From the NCBI GenBank assembly GCA_902729415.1, contig CACVCF010000101.1:1-64000 (forward strand): a stretch of 64,000 nt of DNA, read 5' to 3'. The position numbers and the translations under genes are program-made. The stretch's first letter is position 1. Each line of letters starts with the position of its first letter. The notes beneath the pieces were generated by a model. It made no database searches, was not told where the DNA came from, and saw only the letters and a program-made list of their open reading frames with translations. The stretch comes from Terasakiella magnetica. Its GTDB lineage: Bacteria > Pseudomonadota > Alphaproteobacteria > Rhodospirillales > Magnetospirillaceae. Positions 35,831 through 46,667 of the stretch are shown here, piece after piece.

Positions 35831-37127
35831 CATGGCCCGCACCAATACCGCCGCCCGCACCGCCCAGAGCGTTTCGGCCCGCCTTGGCCGCCGTTATGCC
35901 GCCGAGCGCACCTTCCGCCTGCTGGGGCTGGGAGCATTGCTGATCTCGCTGGGCTTCCTGGTCATCTTGCTGAGCAGCATCTTCGCCAAGGGCTGGACCG
36001 GCTTTATTCAGACCCAGGTGGCGCTGGAGATCACCTTCGACACCCAGGTCATCGACCCCGAGGGCAGCCGTGACCCAGCCGCGCTCGATACCGCCGATTA
36101 CGCCGCCCTGGTACGGAGCGCCCTGTCTCTGCGTCTGGCGCCCGAGGCCGACCGCGGCGCACGGCGCGAGCTGACCGCCCTGATCAGCACCGGCGCTGCC
36201 AACCAGCTGCGCCACATGCTGGCTGCCGAACCCGACCTGATGGGCACCACCCATACGGTGTGGCTGACCGCATCCGACAAACTGGACATGGTGATCAAGG
36301 GTCAGGTGCCGCGTCAGGTCGGGGCCGAGGGCAATACTCTAAGTGACCGCCAATTGGGATGGGTGAGCGCCTTGGAGACCGGCGGCAATATCCGCAAGGC
36401 CTTCAACACCACCTTCTTCACCGCGGGCGATTCCCGCGAACCGGAACAGGCGGGCATCTGGGGCGCGGTGGTGGGCTCGTTCTTCTCCCTGGCCGTCACC
36501 TTGCTGGTCAGCTTCCCGCTGGGCGTGGCGACGGCGGTCTATCTCGAAGAATTCGCTCCCACCAACCGCTGGACCAACCTGATCGAGGTCAACATCAACA
36601 ATCTGGCCGCGGTTCCCTCGGTGGTATTCGGCCTTTTGGGGCTGGCGGTGTTTCTCAACCTCTTCCATATGCCGCGCTCGGCGCCGCTGGTCGGCGGGCT
36701 GGTGCTGGCCCTGATCTGCCTGCCCACCATCATCATCGCCGGCCGCGCCGCCCTGAAGGCGGTGCCGCCCTCTATCCGCCAAGCGGCGGCCGGTCTGGGG
36801 GCATCCCGGCTGCAAGTGGTGGTCCACCATGTCTTGCCGCTGTCCATGCCCGGCATGCTGACCGGCACCATCTTGGGGATGGCCCGCGCCTTGGGCGAGA
36901 CCGCGCCGCTGCTGATGATCGGCATGGTCGCCTTCATCGTCGATATCCCCAAGGGGCCGCTGGACCCGGCGGCGGTGCTGCCGGTGCAGGTCTATCTATG
37001 GGCAGGCAGTTCCGAGCGCGCCTTCGTCGAAAAAACTTCGGCGGCCATCATCGTGCTGCTGCTGTTCCTGGTGGCCATGAACATGGTGGCCATCATGCTG
37101 CGCAAAAAATTCGAACGTCGGTGGTAG
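35823..37127 (+). CDS. pstA: Phosphate ABC transporter permease PstA
   Basis: 434 residues, again with an N-terminal extension: a cytoplasmic start, one membrane helix (about 33-57) and a large periplasmic part before the permease core. The loop [20 protein letters not shown] is the EAA motif. The start overlaps the pstC stop. Confidence 0.92.
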   Translation: MTDMARTNTAARTAQSVSARLGRRYAAERTFRLLGLGALLISLGFLVILLSSIFAKGWTGFIQTQVALEITFDTQVIDPEGSRDPAALDTADYAALVRSALSLRLAPEADRGARRELTALISTGAANQLRHMLAAEPDLMGTTHTVWLTASDKLDMVIKGQVPRQVGAEGNTLSDRQLGWVSALETGGNIRKAFNTTFFTAGDSREPEQAGIWGAVVGSFFSLAVTLLVSFPLGVATAVYLEEFAPTNRWTNLIEVNINNLAAVPSVVFGLLGLAVFLNLFHMPRSAPLVGGLVLALICLPTIIIAGRAALKAVPPSIRQAAAGLGASRLQVVVHHVLPLSMPGMLTGTILGMARALGETAPLLMIGMVAFIVDIPKGPLDPAAVLPVQVYLWAGSSERAFVEKTSAAIIVLLLFLVAMNMVAIMLRKKFERRW

Positions 37128-37135
37128 ACCCTGTC

Positions 37136-37915
37136 ATGACTCATTTCCTTCCCGAAGGTACCGTCAAGATCGCGGCCCAGAATCTGGGTGTGTTCTATGG
37201 CGAAAAGCAGGCCCTGCACGCCATCAACCTCGATATCCGTGCCGGAGAGGTCACCGCCCTGATCGGCCCGTCGGGCTGCGGCAAGTCCACCTTCCTGCGC
37301 TGCATCAACCGCATGAACGACATGGTGGACGGCGCCAGGGTCGAGGGCAGCCTGACGCTGGACGGCAACGACATCTATGACCGCGGCATCGACGTGGTGC
37401 AATTGCGCGCCCGCGTCGGCATGGTGTTCCAAAAGCCCAATCCCTTCCCCAAATCCATCTATGACAACGTCGCCTATGGCCCGCGCATCCATGGCATGGC
37501 CAAGGATCAGACCGAACTGGACGAGATCGTCATGAACAGCCTGGAAAAGGCCGGGCTGCTGGGCGAAGTGGAAGACCGCCTGAGCGAGTCCGGGACCAGC
37601 CTGTCGGGCGGCCAGCAGCAGCGGCTGTGCATCGCGCGCGCCATTGCCGTCAGCCCCGAGATCATCTTGATGGACGAGCCCTGCTCGGCGCTGGACCCCA
37701 TCGCCACCGCCAAGGTGGAAGAACTGATCGACGAACTGCGCGAGAACTTCACCATCGTCATCGTCACTCATTCCATGCAGCAGGCGGCACGGGTATCGCA
37801 GCGCACCGCCTTCTTCCACCTGGGCAAGGTGGTGGAAATGGGTGACACCGAGCAGATCTTCACCAACCCGCAGCACACCCTGACCCAAGGGTACATCACC
37901 GGCCGCTTCGGCTGA
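37136..37915 (+). CDS. pstB: Phosphate ABC transporter ATPase PstB
   Basis: 259 residues. Walker [10 protein letters not shown], the PstB-specific [14 protein letters not shown] region, Q-loop [16 protein letters not shown], signature [14 protein letters not shown], Walker [12 protein letters not shown] and switch His in VIVTHSM are all present. Starts eight bases after pstA. Confidence 0.96.
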   Translation: MTHFLPEGTVKIAAQNLGVFYGEKQALHAINLDIRAGEVTALIGPSGCGKSTFLRCINRMNDMVDGARVEGSLTLDGNDIYDRGIDVVQLRARVGMVFQKPNPFPKSIYDNVAYGPRIHGMAKDQTELDEIVMNSLEKAGLLGEVEDRLSESGTSLSGGQQQRLCIARAIAVSPEIILMDEPCSALDPIATAKVEELIDELRENFTIVIVTHSMQQAARVSQRTAFFHLGKVVEMGDTEQIFTNPQHTLTQGYITGRFG

Positions 37916-37926
37916 GGAAATAGTCA

Positions 37927-38622
37927 ATGACCGATCACACGGTAAAATCCTACGATGAGGAACTGGCCCACCTGACCGGCATCATCGCCCGCATGGGCGG
38001 CCTGGCCGAGGCCCAGTTCACCTCGGCGCTGCATTCCCTGGTCAAGCGCGACGACGAACTGGCCAGCCGGGTGGTGGCAGGCGACCAGCGGATCGACGAG
38101 ATGGACCACGAGGTTCAAAGCTTCGCCGTCCGCCTGCTGGCGCTGCGCCAGCCCATGGCCGCCGACCTGCGTCTGATCGTCAGCGCCATGAACATTTCGG
38201 GTGAAATCGAACGCGTCGCCGATTATGCCGCTAATCTGGCCAAACGCGCCCTGATCCTCAACCATCTGCCCGCCTCGGTGCCGGTGGCCGGGGTGGCGCG
38301 GCTGGCCGAACTGGTGCGGTCCGTACTCAAAGACATCCTGGACGCCTATATCGAGCGCGATGTCGAGAAAGCCATCCGCGTCTGGAGCCGCGACGAAGAG
38401 GTGGATGCCATGTATAATGGGGTGTTCAAGGAACTGATCGACCGTATGACCGAGGATTCGGGGGCGATCACCGCTTCGACCCATCTCTTGTTCATCGCCA
38501 AGAATATCGAGCGAATCGGCGACCACGCCACCAATATCGCCGAGACCCTGCATTTCCAGATCGTCGGCACCCCGCCCCAGGGCGAAAGGCCCAAGGGCAA
38601 TACCGTCGGAGTTCCGCAATGA
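37927..38622 (+). CDS. phoU: Phosphate signalling regulator PhoU
   Basis: 231 residues with the two PhoU helical repeats, each with its metal-binding motif (ADLRLIVSAMNISGEIERVA; HLLFIAKNIERIGDHATNIA). It dampens Pho signalling through PstB and the sensor kinase. Follows pstB after 11 bases and overlaps phoB by ATGA. Confidence 0.95.
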   Translation: MTDHTVKSYDEELAHLTGIIARMGGLAEAQFTSALHSLVKRDDELASRVVAGDQRIDEMDHEVQSFAVRLLALRQPMAADLRLIVSAMNISGEIERVADYAANLAKRALILNHLPASVPVAGVARLAELVRSVLKDILDAYIERDVEKAIRVWSRDEEVDAMYNGVFKELIDRMTEDSGAITASTHLLFIAKNIERIGDHATNIAETLHFQIVGTPPQGERPKGNTVGVPQ

Positions 38623-39332
38623 ATACCCGTGACGCCGCCTCCCCCACGATCCTGATCGTCGAGGATGAGGCCTCGCTGCAAACCCTGCTGCGCTATAACC
38701 TGGAAAAGGAGGGCTATCGCGTCACCGAGGCCGGTGACGGCGAGGAAGCCCTGACCCTGGTGGCCGAACGCAAGCCCGATCTGATCCTGCTGGACTGGAT
38801 GCTTCCCAGCTTGTCGGGGATCGAAGTCTGCCGCCAATTGCGGCGCAAGCCTGCCACCCGCGAACTGCCGATCATCATGCTGACCGCCAGGGGCGAGGAA
38901 GGCGACAAGATCCGCGGCCTCAACACCGGTGCCGACGATTATCTGACCAAGCCGTTCTCGCTGCCCGAATTGCTGGCCCGCGTCCGCGCCCTGCTGCGCC
39001 GCGCCCAGCCGGTACAGCAAAAAGGCGTCATCACCTGGGGCGACATCGCCATGGATCTGGCGGCTCACCGCGTCACCCGCGCCGAGCGCCCCATCCATCT
39101 CGGCCCCACCGAGTTCCGTCTACTGCAATTCTTCATACAGCATCCCGGCACCGTATTCTCGCGGGAAGAGCTGTTGGACGCAGTGTGGGGGCCGGATATC
39201 TATGTCGAACCGCGCACCGTCGATGTTCATATCCGCCGCCTGCGCAAGGCGCTGAACTGCGACACCGAATCCGACATCATCCGCACCGTGCGGGCGGCCG
39301 GATATTCCCTGGACGCCGAAAGCGCGGCTTAG
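38619..39332 (+). CDS. phoB: Phosphate response regulator PhoB
   Basis: 237 residues: receiver domain with phospho-acceptor Asp in LILLDWMLPSLSG, MLTAR and DDYLTKPFSLPELLARV, then an OmpR-type winged helix ending HIRRLRKALN. It should bind the Pho boxes before pstS. The sensor kinase phoR is not in this cluster or window. Confidence 0.93.
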   Translation: MNTRDAASPTILIVEDEASLQTLLRYNLEKEGYRVTEAGDGEEALTLVAERKPDLILLDWMLPSLSGIEVCRQLRRKPATRELPIIMLTARGEEGDKIRGLNTGADDYLTKPFSLPELLARVRALLRRAQPVQQKGVITWGDIAMDLAAHRVTRAERPIHLGPTEFRLLQFFIQHPGTVFSREELLDAVWGPDIYVEPRTVDVHIRRLRKALNCDTESDIIRTVRAAGYSLDAESAA

Positions 39333-39337
39333 AGTAT

Positions 39338-39387
39338 CGGAATGGACACGGACGAGACAGTCCACCCGTTTCGTCCGTGTTCATCCG
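39338..39387 (+). terminator. Terminator-like hairpin after phoB
   Basis: Long imperfect inverted repeat: ACACGGACGA (39346-39355) pairs with TCGTCCGTGT (39371-39380), extended outwards by near-complementary bases to CGG/CCG. It lies six bases after the phoB stop and is followed by GAAAATCG rather than a T-run. Confidence 0.55.
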
Positions 39388-39504
39388 AAAATCGCGCAGG
39401 CGATCGGAAGCCTTGAATTCAAAGCCCGGCCCATATCCTTTCAGGCCGGTTGCCTCTTGCCCCCAAACGTGGTGCACTACGCGGACCGATTTGGGGAAAT
39501 CGTC

Positions 39505-40506
39505 ATGCTTTGGGGTTTGGGAACAGCACTGCGGGGGCTCGCGGTCGTGGCCGTTATGGCGGCGGCGATGATTTCGCCTGCCCACGCCCAATCCTGGAAA
39601 GCGTCCTATCAGTTCTCGCCGGGCGATTCCCGTGACGATGCCATGCAAAGCATCGCCCACGATGTGGCTGCCAGCGGGTTGGAGATCAAGCTGTTTCCCT
39701 CGGCCTCGTTGTTGAGGCCCACTGACCAGTGGAGCGCGCTGCAACACGGCAGCGTCGATATGATCTTCACGCCCGCCGATTACCTGATGGAGCGTTTTCC
39801 CCTACTGGGCGCGCTCAGCCTGCCCGGCGCGGTCCGCTCGAAAGAGCATGCCGAGCGGCTGGCGGGCTCGCCCCCCATGCGCGAGTTGCAGCGCCAGTTC
39901 GAGGCAGCAGGGGTAATCATTCTGACCGACACCTGGCTTCCCGGCGCCTTCGCCACCCGAACCAAATGCGTGGTGGCGCCCGCCGACGTCCAGGGGTTGC
40001 GCGCCCGCACCATCGGCAAATACATGTCCGAGGTCTGGACCGCCGCCGGGGCGATTCCGGTTCCGGCCACCACCTCGGAAGCGCTGCCCGTCCTGGTCAA
40101 CAGCGGCTTGATCGACGTCGCCAATACCAGCATCTCGACTCTGCTTGCTCTCAAGATGGAGAAAAAATTCGCCTGCCTCACCCTGCCCGACGACCAGGGG
40201 GCCTTGTGGTATCTTTATGAAACGATCCTGGTGTCGAAGGCCCGCTTCGACGCCCTAAGCGAACCACAGCGCCGGTCCTTGATTGCTGCGGCGCAAAAAG
40301 CCCAGGCCGGATTGAAGACGGCGACCTCCTTGTCACTGCGGCGGCTGGCGGGAAGCTATCTGGCGGCCGGGGTGGAGGTGGTGACCCTGGACGGCGAGAC
40401 TCTGGCCGACTGGCACCGGCTGGCACGGCGCACCGCCTGGAAATTGTTCCGCGAGCAGGTTCCGGGCGGCGGCGATTTCCTCGACCGCCTCCAGGCGGTG
40501 GAGTGA
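39505..40506 (+). CDS. TRAP-type (DctP-like) periplasmic solute-binding protein
   Basis: 333 residues from the ATG at 39505, with a signal peptide (ends about SPAHA). The layout of a DctP-family protein is visible: ADYLMERFPLLGALSLPG, the arginine in VQGLRARTIGKYMSEV and the ATTSEALPVLVNSGLIDVAN stretch. The usual membrane partners DctQ and DctM are absent. The next gene starts two bases after its stop. It may serve a permease elsewhere or act as a sensor. Confidence 0.78.
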   Translation: MLWGLGTALRGLAVVAVMAAAMISPAHAQSWKASYQFSPGDSRDDAMQSIAHDVAASGLEIKLFPSASLLRPTDQWSALQHGSVDMIFTPADYLMERFPLLGALSLPGAVRSKEHAERLAGSPPMRELQRQFEAAGVIILTDTWLPGAFATRTKCVVAPADVQGLRARTIGKYMSEVWTAAGAIPVPATTSEALPVLVNSGLIDVANTSISTLLALKMEKKFACLTLPDDQGALWYLYETILVSKARFDALSEPQRRSLIAAAQKAQAGLKTATSLSLRRLAGSYLAAGVEVVTLDGETLADWHRLARRTAWKLFREQVPGGGDFLDRLQAVE

Positions 40507-40507
40507 C

Positions 40508-41191
40508 ATGAAGGAAACCGGCAAAGCGCTGATGCGGCGATTGCGGCACCCCGATTTTACCACCCGCTATTTCGTGGGCCTGGGACTTGATATCTGCGGC
40601 GGCGCCGACCCCCTCACCCAATATGCCGAGATGCTTCCCGCCGTGAAGACAGTGCGAAGCTGGAATTTGGTCGAGGGTGATCCGCAATTCCTCGCCGGGA
40701 TCGCCGATTCCACCTTCGACTTCGTTCACGCCACCGCGGTACTGCAAACCGTGGCCGCCCCCAAGGAGGCGCTGAAGCACTGGCTCCGGGTGCTCAAGCC
40801 CGGCGGCCACCTGATTTTGCTGGTCCCCGACGAGGATTTGTACGAACAAGGAATGTGGCCCAGCACCTTCAACCACGACAACCGCTGGACCTTCACCGTG
40901 TTCAAGACCAAGTCCTGGAGCCCGGTCTCGCTCAATGTGGTCGAACTGGCGCAGACCCTGGGGGCTCAGGCCGATCTCCGCCGCCTGGAAGTGATCAGTG
41001 ACGGCTTTCGCCCATCCCTGCCCCGCTTCGACCAAACCCTGACCCCCATCGCCGAAAGCGCCATCGAAGTCGTCATCCGCAAGCGCCCCCAGGCCGAGGC
41101 CGTGGCCGGTGGGCGCCTGCCTCCCCTCACCCGCGCCCTGACCTCCAAGGATGTGTTCATCCTGACCGGCCTGCGGGTGGAGCCGTCCTAA
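40508..41191 (+). CDS. SAM-dependent methyltransferase-like protein
   Basis: 227 residues of the class I methyltransferase fold. GLDICGGADPL is a variant of motif I, FDFVHATAVLQTVAAPKEAL matches the UbiE/COQ5-type motif, and LRVLKPGGHLILLVPDED is motif III. The substrate is unknown. Coupled to the solute-binding protein gene. Confidence 0.72.
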   Translation: MKETGKALMRRLRHPDFTTRYFVGLGLDICGGADPLTQYAEMLPAVKTVRSWNLVEGDPQFLAGIADSTFDFVHATAVLQTVAAPKEALKHWLRVLKPGGHLILLVPDEDLYEQGMWPSTFNHDNRWTFTVFKTKSWSPVSLNVVELAQTLGAQADLRRLEVISDGFRPSLPRFDQTLTPIAESAIEVVIRKRPQAEAVAGGRLPPLTRALTSKDVFILTGLRVEPS

Positions 41192-41202
41192 GGCTCGATG
41201 CT

Positions 41203-42042
41203 CTAAGCCCTTAAAAACGCCTCCACCACCGTGATTTGGTCGGGGGTGTTCATGGGCGGTGCATGGCCGCACCCGGCAACCGTGACCAAGCGGGCCTTGG
41301 GGCCGCGCCGGGTCATCTCGTCGGCAACCTCGGGCGTCAGCAGGTCCGAAGTTTCGCCGCGCAGCACCAAAGTGGGACAGCTCAGCGCGTCATAGACCGG
41401 CCACAGATCGTAATCGCCGGTATGGCTGGCGAAGATCCGCATCACCTCGGGATCGTAGTGGGACGTAATACGTCCGTCGTCACGGCGGCGCGCCGAGGTC
41501 TCGGCCATCAGCCGCCATTCCGCATCGGTCAAGCAGCCGAACGGTGCGTAGACCAGCCGCAGAAATGCCTCGAATTCCCGCAGGGTGGCGAAGTCAGGCA
41601 TGGCGGTCACATAGGCGCGGATACGCTCCACCGCCTCGGGGGCCAGCTTCGGCCCCACATCGCTCATCACCAGCTTGCCCAGGCGCTCTTTCAACGGACC
41701 GGCGGCCAGCAGCATGCCGAGCGCACCACCCATGGAGGTGCCGATCCAGTCGCAACGCCCGATCCCCAGAGCGTCGAGCATCAGCACGGCGTGGCCCATA
41801 TAGGCGGCCAGGGTGTAGTCCTGCTCAGGCTGCTTGGACCAGCCCGACAAACCGCGCCCCAAGGTGTCGGGGCAGATGATGCGATAGCGGTCGGCCAGAT
41901 GGGCGGCCAGGGTGTCGAAATCGCGCCCGGTCCGGGCAAGGCCATGCCACATGATCAAGGCGGGGGCGCCAGGATCACCCCATTCGGTGACGTGCAACTC
42001 GTTTTCACCGATCTGAAGATAGAGCGAACGTGGCGATGACAT
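41203..42042 (-). CDS. Alpha/beta hydrolase
   Basis: 279 residues. Oxyanion region MWHGLARTGRDFD, nucleophile elbow GTSMGGALGM, the acid in LRGETSDLLTPEV and the terminal His in VAGCGHAPPMNTPDQ form the complete triad. Substrate unknown. Faces the divergent aldehyde dehydrogenase gene. Confidence 0.82.
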   Translation of the reverse strand: MSSPRSLYLQIGENELHVTEWGDPGAPALIMWHGLARTGRDFDTLAAHLADRYRIICPDTLGRGLSGWSKQPEQDYTLAAYMGHAVLMLDALGIGRCDWIGTSMGGALGMLLAAGPLKERLGKLVMSDVGPKLAPEAVERIRAYVTAMPDFATLREFEAFLRLVYAPFGCLTDAEWRLMAETSARRRDDGRITSHYDPEVMRIFASHTGDYDLWPVYDALSCPTLVLRGETSDLLTPEVADEMTRRGPKARLVTVAGCGHAPPMNTPDQITVVEAFLRA

Positions 42043-42107
42043 GCTTGGCCCCTTGGCGATGACTGGGGGGCGAGTATACCCTGTGCGTCCAACTCTCCAA
42101 CGCCCGG

Positions 42108-43574
42108 ATGACCGCCATGCTCGATCTAGCCGATTCCTCCTTGTTCCGCAGCCAGGCCTATGTGGACGGCGCTTGGATCAATGCCGCCTCGGGCGCGGTC
42201 TTCGCCGTCACCAACCCCGCCGATAACAGCGTTCTAGGCCAGGTCCCCGCCATGGGCGCCGCCGAGACCCGCAAGGCCATCGATGCCGCCGCCCGCGCCT
42301 TGCCCCTGTGGCGGGCCAAGACCGCCAAGGAGCGGGCACAGATTCTCCGCCGCTGGTTCGAGCTGATCATGGCGGCCCAGGCCGATCTCGCCCTTATCCT
42401 CACCGCCGAGCAGGGCAAGCCCCTGGCCGAGGCCAAGGGCGAAATCGCCTATGGCGCCGCCTTCATCGAGTGGTTTGCCGAGGAGGCCAAGCGGGTCTAT
42501 GGCGACGTCATCCCCGAGCACGGCCCTGGCAAGCGCATCGTCGTCACCAAGGAGCCGGTGGGGGTGGTCGCCGCCATCACGCCATGGAACTTCCCCACCG
42601 CCATGATCACCCGCAAATGCGCCCCCGCTCTGGCGGCAGGCTGCACCGTGGTGGTCAAGCCCGCTGAGGATACCCCGCTTTCCGCCCTGGCCCTGGCCGA
42701 ACTGGCCGAGCGGGCGGGTATTCCCGCCGGTGTCTTCAACGTGGTCACCGCCGGAGACCCGGTGGCGGTGGGGGCCGAACTGACCGGCAATTCCAAAGTG
42801 CGCAAGCTCAGCTTCACCGGCTCGACCGAGGTGGGCAAGCTGCTGATGGCCCAATGCGCCGCCACCATGAAGAAGCTCAGCCTGGAACTGGGCGGCAACG
42901 CCCCCTTCATAGTGTTCGATGACGCCGACCTTGATGCGGCGGTGGCGGGCGCCATGGCGTCGAAATACCGCAATACCGGCCAAACCTGCGTCTGCGCCAA
43001 CCGCCTGTTGGTCCAAGACGGCGTCTATGACCGCTTTGCCGCCAAGCTGGCCGAGGCGGTGGCCAAGCTGACCGTGGGGCCTGGCCTTCTGGGCGAGACC
43101 CAGCAAGGACCGCTGATCAACGCGGAGGCTGTCGCCAAGGTCGAGCGTCACATCGCCGACGCACTGGCCAAAGGAGCGCGCATCGTTACCGGCGGCAAAC
43201 GCCATGCCTTGGGCGGCACATTCTTCGAGCCCACCATTCTGGCCGATGTCACCCCCGCCATGCTGACGGCGCGAGAAGAAACCTTCGGGCCGGTAGCGCC
43301 GCTGTTTCGCTTCCACACCGAAGACGAAGCCATCCGCATGGCCAACGACACCGAATTCGGACTGGCGGCCTACTTCTACTCCCGCGATGTCGGACGGGTG
43401 TGGCGGGTATCGCGGGAACTGGAATACGGCATCGTCGGCATCAACGAAGGTATCATCTCCACCGAGGTGGCGCCGTTCGGCGGCATGAAGGAATCCGGTC
43501 TGGGGCGCGAGGGCTCGAAATACGGAATCGAGGAATTCCTCGAAATCAAATACCTCTGTTTCGGCGGAATATGA
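42108..43574 (+). CDS. gabD: Succinate-semialdehyde dehydrogenase (NAD(P)+)
   Basis: 488 residues of the aldehyde dehydrogenase family. Catalytic Cys in [17 protein letters not shown], general base Glu in [14 protein letters not shown], and cofactor site [34 protein letters not shown] and the C-terminal [20 protein letters not shown] are typical of GabD. It oxidises succinate semialdehyde to succinate. The ATG at 42117 is an alternative start. Confidence 0.9.
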   Translation: MTAMLDLADSSLFRSQAYVDGAWINAASGAVFAVTNPADNSVLGQVPAMGAAETRKAIDAAARALPLWRAKTAKERAQILRRWFELIMAAQADLALILTAEQGKPLAEAKGEIAYGAAFIEWFAEEAKRVYGDVIPEHGPGKRIVVTKEPVGVVAAITPWNFPTAMITRKCAPALAAGCTVVVKPAEDTPLSALALAELAERAGIPAGVFNVVTAGDPVAVGAELTGNSKVRKLSFTGSTEVGKLLMAQCAATMKKLSLELGGNAPFIVFDDADLDAAVAGAMASKYRNTGQTCVCANRLLVQDGVYDRFAAKLAEAVAKLTVGPGLLGETQQGPLINAEAVAKVERHIADALAKGARIVTGGKRHALGGTFFEPTILADVTPAMLTAREETFGPVAPLFRFHTEDEAIRMANDTEFGLAAYFYSRDVGRVWRVSRELEYGIVGINEGIISTEVAPFGGMKESGLGREGSKYGIEEFLEIKYLCFGGI

Positions 43575-43650
43575 CCATTGCTTCTCTCCTTTTCGGAGTA
43601 TTTATCTGCTAATTTAAGCCGATAAGAAAAGACTCCAGGGGGGGTAAAAT

Positions 43651-43908
43651 ATGGATCGATGCTCCGTAAGGCCGGAGACCGGGGGCTATACCCTGGGAAA
43701 CGGTACGGCGTGCTCGCTTAGTGACCGGGAACGCCAAAGCCTGATGGGGGTAGCCGCCGGTTATAGCCTGTGGGAGGTTGCCACCGCCCTTGAACTGCCG
43801 GAAAACGCCGTCGGGCGCATGCTGCGCGAGGCACGGCATAAACTTGGCGTCGGCAGCACTGCCGAAGCCATCATCACCGCCCGGATGCTGGGCCTGCTCG
43901 GGGTGTAG
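43651..43908 (+). CDS. LuxR-type helix-turn-helix solo protein
   Basis: 85 residues made up almost wholly of a LuxR/GerE-type DNA-binding domain: LSDRERQSLMGVAAGYSLWE, VATALELPENAVGRMLREAR and HKLGVGSTAEAII. No sensor domain. A G-run (GGGGGG, ending AAAATATG) precedes the start. The target is unknown; the thiD gene lies convergent six bases away. Confidence 0.75.
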   Translation: MDRCSVRPETGGYTLGNGTACSLSDRERQSLMGVAAGYSLWEVATALELPENAVGRMLREARHKLGVGSTAEAIITARMLGLLGV

Positions 43909-43914
43909 GGGGGG

Positions 43915-44709
43915 TTACACCCGCACTGTATGGCCGTGATTGAGCGGGCCATGACCGTGGCCCAGGCCCGGCGCGGTCTCGATGGCGCGGCGGACATAAT
44001 CGCGGGCGCGCACCACCGCCGCATCCAGCGCCATGCCCTGGGCCAATCCGGCGGCAATGGCAGAGGCCAGGGTACACCCGGTCCCGTGGGTCGAGCGGGT
44101 GGCGATGCGGCGGCTGGCAAAGTGCCTGACCCCATCGGCATCGGCCAGCAGATCGACCAGATTCTCACCCTCCATATGCCCGCCTTTCAGCAATACCGCC
44201 TGCGGCCCCAGGGCCAGCAGATCGCGGGCGGCCTGCTCCATTTCCCCCACCGTGGCGATGGCGCGCCCCAGCAGCACCTCGGCCTCGGGGATATTGGGCG
44301 TCAGCAACCGGGCGCGCGGCACCAGCAGCGCCATCAACGCCCCGGCGGCGCTGTCGACCAGCAAGGCGGCGCCGCCCTTGGCCACCATCACCGGGTCCAG
44401 GACCAGCGGCACCCGGGGCGCGAACTCGGCCAGACCCGAGGCCACCGCCTCGACGATGGCAGCCGAGGCCAGCATGCCGGTCTTGATGCAATCGGCGCCG
44501 ATATCACTCAACACCACCTCCATCTGTTGACGGACAAAGGAAGCGGGAACCTCGTGAATGCCAGAGACGCCGTGGGTGTTCTGGGCGGTCAGGGCGGTAA
44601 TGGCGGTGGCGGCATAACCGCCAAGGCAGGTTACCGCCTTGATATCAGCCTGAATTCCGGCACCGCCGCCGGAATCAGACCCCGCAATTATCAAGACGCG
44701 TCCGATCAT
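43915..44709 (-). CDS. thiD: Hydroxymethylpyrimidine/phosphomethylpyrimidine kinase
   Basis: Thiamin synthesis and salvage kinase. 264 residues from the ATG at 44709, behind GGAGGAAAC. IAGSDSGGGAGIQADIKAV, the TALTAQNTHGV stretch, KGGHM and the anion-hole GTGCTLASAIAAGLAQG are all diagnostic. Confidence 0.95.
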   Translation of the reverse strand: MIGRVLIIAGSDSGGGAGIQADIKAVTCLGGYAATAITALTAQNTHGVSGIHEVPASFVRQQMEVVLSDIGADCIKTGMLASAAIVEAVASGLAEFAPRVPLVLDPVMVAKGGAALLVDSAAGALMALLVPRARLLTPNIPEAEVLLGRAIATVGEMEQAARDLLALGPQAVLLKGGHMEGENLVDLLADADGVRHFASRRIATRSTHGTGCTLASAIAAGLAQGMALDAAVVRARDYVRRAIETAPGLGHGHGPLNHGHTVRV

Positions 44710-44878
44710 TGTTTCCTCCACCGAACCCACCGCAATGCAGCATCGCCTATGCGAAACGATATAAAGGGCATAGGCCCAAAACCTATACTAAATAAGGGAT
44801 TTAGCATGTTGTGCGGTGCAAAAGGGTAATTTACAATCCCTCTATAGATTGAGACTCTTGAGAAGGACGGAGTTCATC

Positions 44879-45070
44879 ATGCGCTACCGTTGGGATGAGA
44901 TCGATCAGCTTGCCACCATCCTCGAAGCCGAGGCCGCAGGCCAGCCGGTAAATAGCGAAGCGGCCCGCGAACTGGCCACCCGCCTCAGGGATCTGTGCCC
45001 TGACATCGCCCGCACCATGTCCATGGTGGCCGAGCGGTTCGAGCTGACGGCGAACTCGGTCGCAGCGTAG
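44879..45070 (+). CDS. Small conserved hypothetical protein
   Basis: 63 residues, MRYRWDEIDQLATILEAEAA onwards, predicted to be helical, no Cys and no membrane segment. Preceded by AGAAGGACGG and followed by its own terminator, so it is probably expressed. No function recognised. Confidence 0.6.
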   Translation: MRYRWDEIDQLATILEAEAAGQPVNSEAARELATRLRDLCPDIARTMSMVAERFELTANSVAA

Positions 45071-45075
45071 GGAAC

Positions 45076-45096
45076 AGGGGGCTTTCGCCCCCTTTA
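45076..45096 (+). terminator. Terminator between the small gene and glmM
   Basis: AGGGGGC TTTC GCCCCCT followed by TTAT, directly after the stop of the small plus-strand gene and facing the convergent glmM. Confidence 0.7.
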
Positions 45097-45098
45097 TC

Positions 45099-46457
45099 TT
45101 ATGCCCCGGCGGCCGTCCTGATCACCTCGACAAGACCATCCACCACATCGTTGACCAGGGATTCGCTTTCACCCTCGGCCATCACCCGGATCAGGGGCTC
45201 GGTCCCGGACTTGCGGATCAACAGGCGGCCCTTGCCCGACAGCCGGACTTCCGCCGCCGTCATGGCCGCGACCACATCCGCCCGCGCCAGCACCTCGGCC
45301 ACCGAGGCTCCCACCACCCGGACATTCTTCAACACCTGGGGCAGCGGCTCGAACAGGCGCAGTATCTCGCTGGCGGGCTTGCCCGATTGGATCAATGCCG
45401 CCAGCACCTGAAGCGCCGCCACCAAGCCGTCGCCGGTGGTGCAATGGTCGGACAGCACGATATGACCCGATTGCTCGCCACCGACGTTAAAGCCCTCACG
45501 GCGCATGTGCTCAAGCACATAGCGGTCGCCCACATTGGTGCGGATCAGGGTCAGACCGCGGGCATTGAGGAACCGCTCCAACCCCAGATTTGACATCACG
45601 GTCGCCACCACGCCGCCGCCGCGCAGTTGGCCCGAGCGATGCCACAGATCGGCGATCAGGGCCATCAGCTGGTCACCGTCGATCATGGCGCCGTGCTCGT
45701 CGCACATCACCACCCGATCGGCGTCGCCATCCAGGGCGATGCCGAGATGGGCGTTATGAGCCACCACCAGTTCGCGCATGCGCTCGGTATGCAGCGAGCC
45801 GCAATCCTTGTTGATGTTGAAGCCATCGGGCGACACCGCCACCGACACCACCTCGGCCCCCAATTCCCACAACACGGTGGGCGCGACCTTATAGGCGGCG
45901 CCATTGGCGCAATCGACCACGATCTTGAGGCCGTCGAGGCGCAGACCGCGCGGGAAGGTGTTCTTGACGTATTCGATATAGCGGCCCACGGCATCGTCGA
46001 GACGCTTGGCGCGGCCGAGATGGTCCGAGCCGATGCGCAAGGCATCAAGGCCGTTGAACATCTTGGCCTCGATGGTCAGCTCATCCTCGTCGGAAAGCTT
46101 GAAGCCGTCGGGGCCGAACAGCTTGATACCGTTATCCTGATAGGGGTTGTGGGACGCCGAGATCATCACTCCCAGATCGGCGCGCAGCGAGCGGGTCAGC
46201 ATGGCGACGGCAGGCGTCGGCAGCGGCCCCACCAGCATGACATCCATGCCCACCGAAACAAAACCGGCCATCAGCGCCGGTTCCAGCAGATAGCCCGACA
46301 GCCGGGTATCCTTGCCGATCACCACCATGTGGCGATGGGCACCGCGAGTAAAGTGATGCCCCGCCGCCATGCCCAGCTTCAAGGCGGTCTCGGCGGTCAT
46401 GGGCTCAGTGTTGGCGGTTCCCCTGACACCATCGGTCCCGAACAGCTTGCGCGTCAT
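45099..46457 (-). CDS. glmM: Phosphoglucosamine mutase
   Basis: Converts glucosamine-6-phosphate to glucosamine-1-phosphate for cell-wall precursors. 452 residues. The active serine lies in [19 protein letters not shown], the metal-binding motif is [16 protein letters not shown], and the C-terminal phosphate-binding loop is [15 protein letters not shown]. Confidence 0.96.
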   Translation of the reverse strand: MTRKLFGTDGVRGTANTEPMTAETALKLGMAAGHHFTRGAHRHMVVIGKDTRLSGYLLEPALMAGFVSVGMDVMLVGPLPTPAVAMLTRSLRADLGVMISASHNPYQDNGIKLFGPDGFKLSDEDELTIEAKMFNGLDALRIGSDHLGRAKRLDDAVGRYIEYVKNTFPRGLRLDGLKIVVDCANGAAYKVAPTVLWELGAEVVSVAVSPDGFNINKDCGSLHTERMRELVVAHNAHLGIALDGDADRVVMCDEHGAMIDGDQLMALIADLWHRSGQLRGGGVVATVMSNLGLERFLNARGLTLIRTNVGDRYVLEHMRREGFNVGGEQSGHIVLSDHCTTGDGLVAALQVLAALIQSGKPASEILRLFEPLPQVLKNVRVVGASVAEVLARADVVAAMTAAEVRLSGKGRLLIRKSGTEPLIRVMAEGESESLVNDVVDGLVEVIRTAAGA

Positions 46458-46667
46458 GGCTTGGCCTTATCCCTTGAAAATCGAGGGAAATCCTTAGCAA
46501 GAGGAGACGTCAAAGGAAAGGTGTTTCGTGGCCTAGAGTGCGATGGCAATAGATCGGCGCAGCCTTGCGCCAGTCTATTGGCTGAATCGCCCTCTAGCGT
46601 ATTGATAAGAGACGGATTCAGCTTTTCGGCCGAATCGCTAAGCGATTCAACCTTAAAGCATCCGGCT

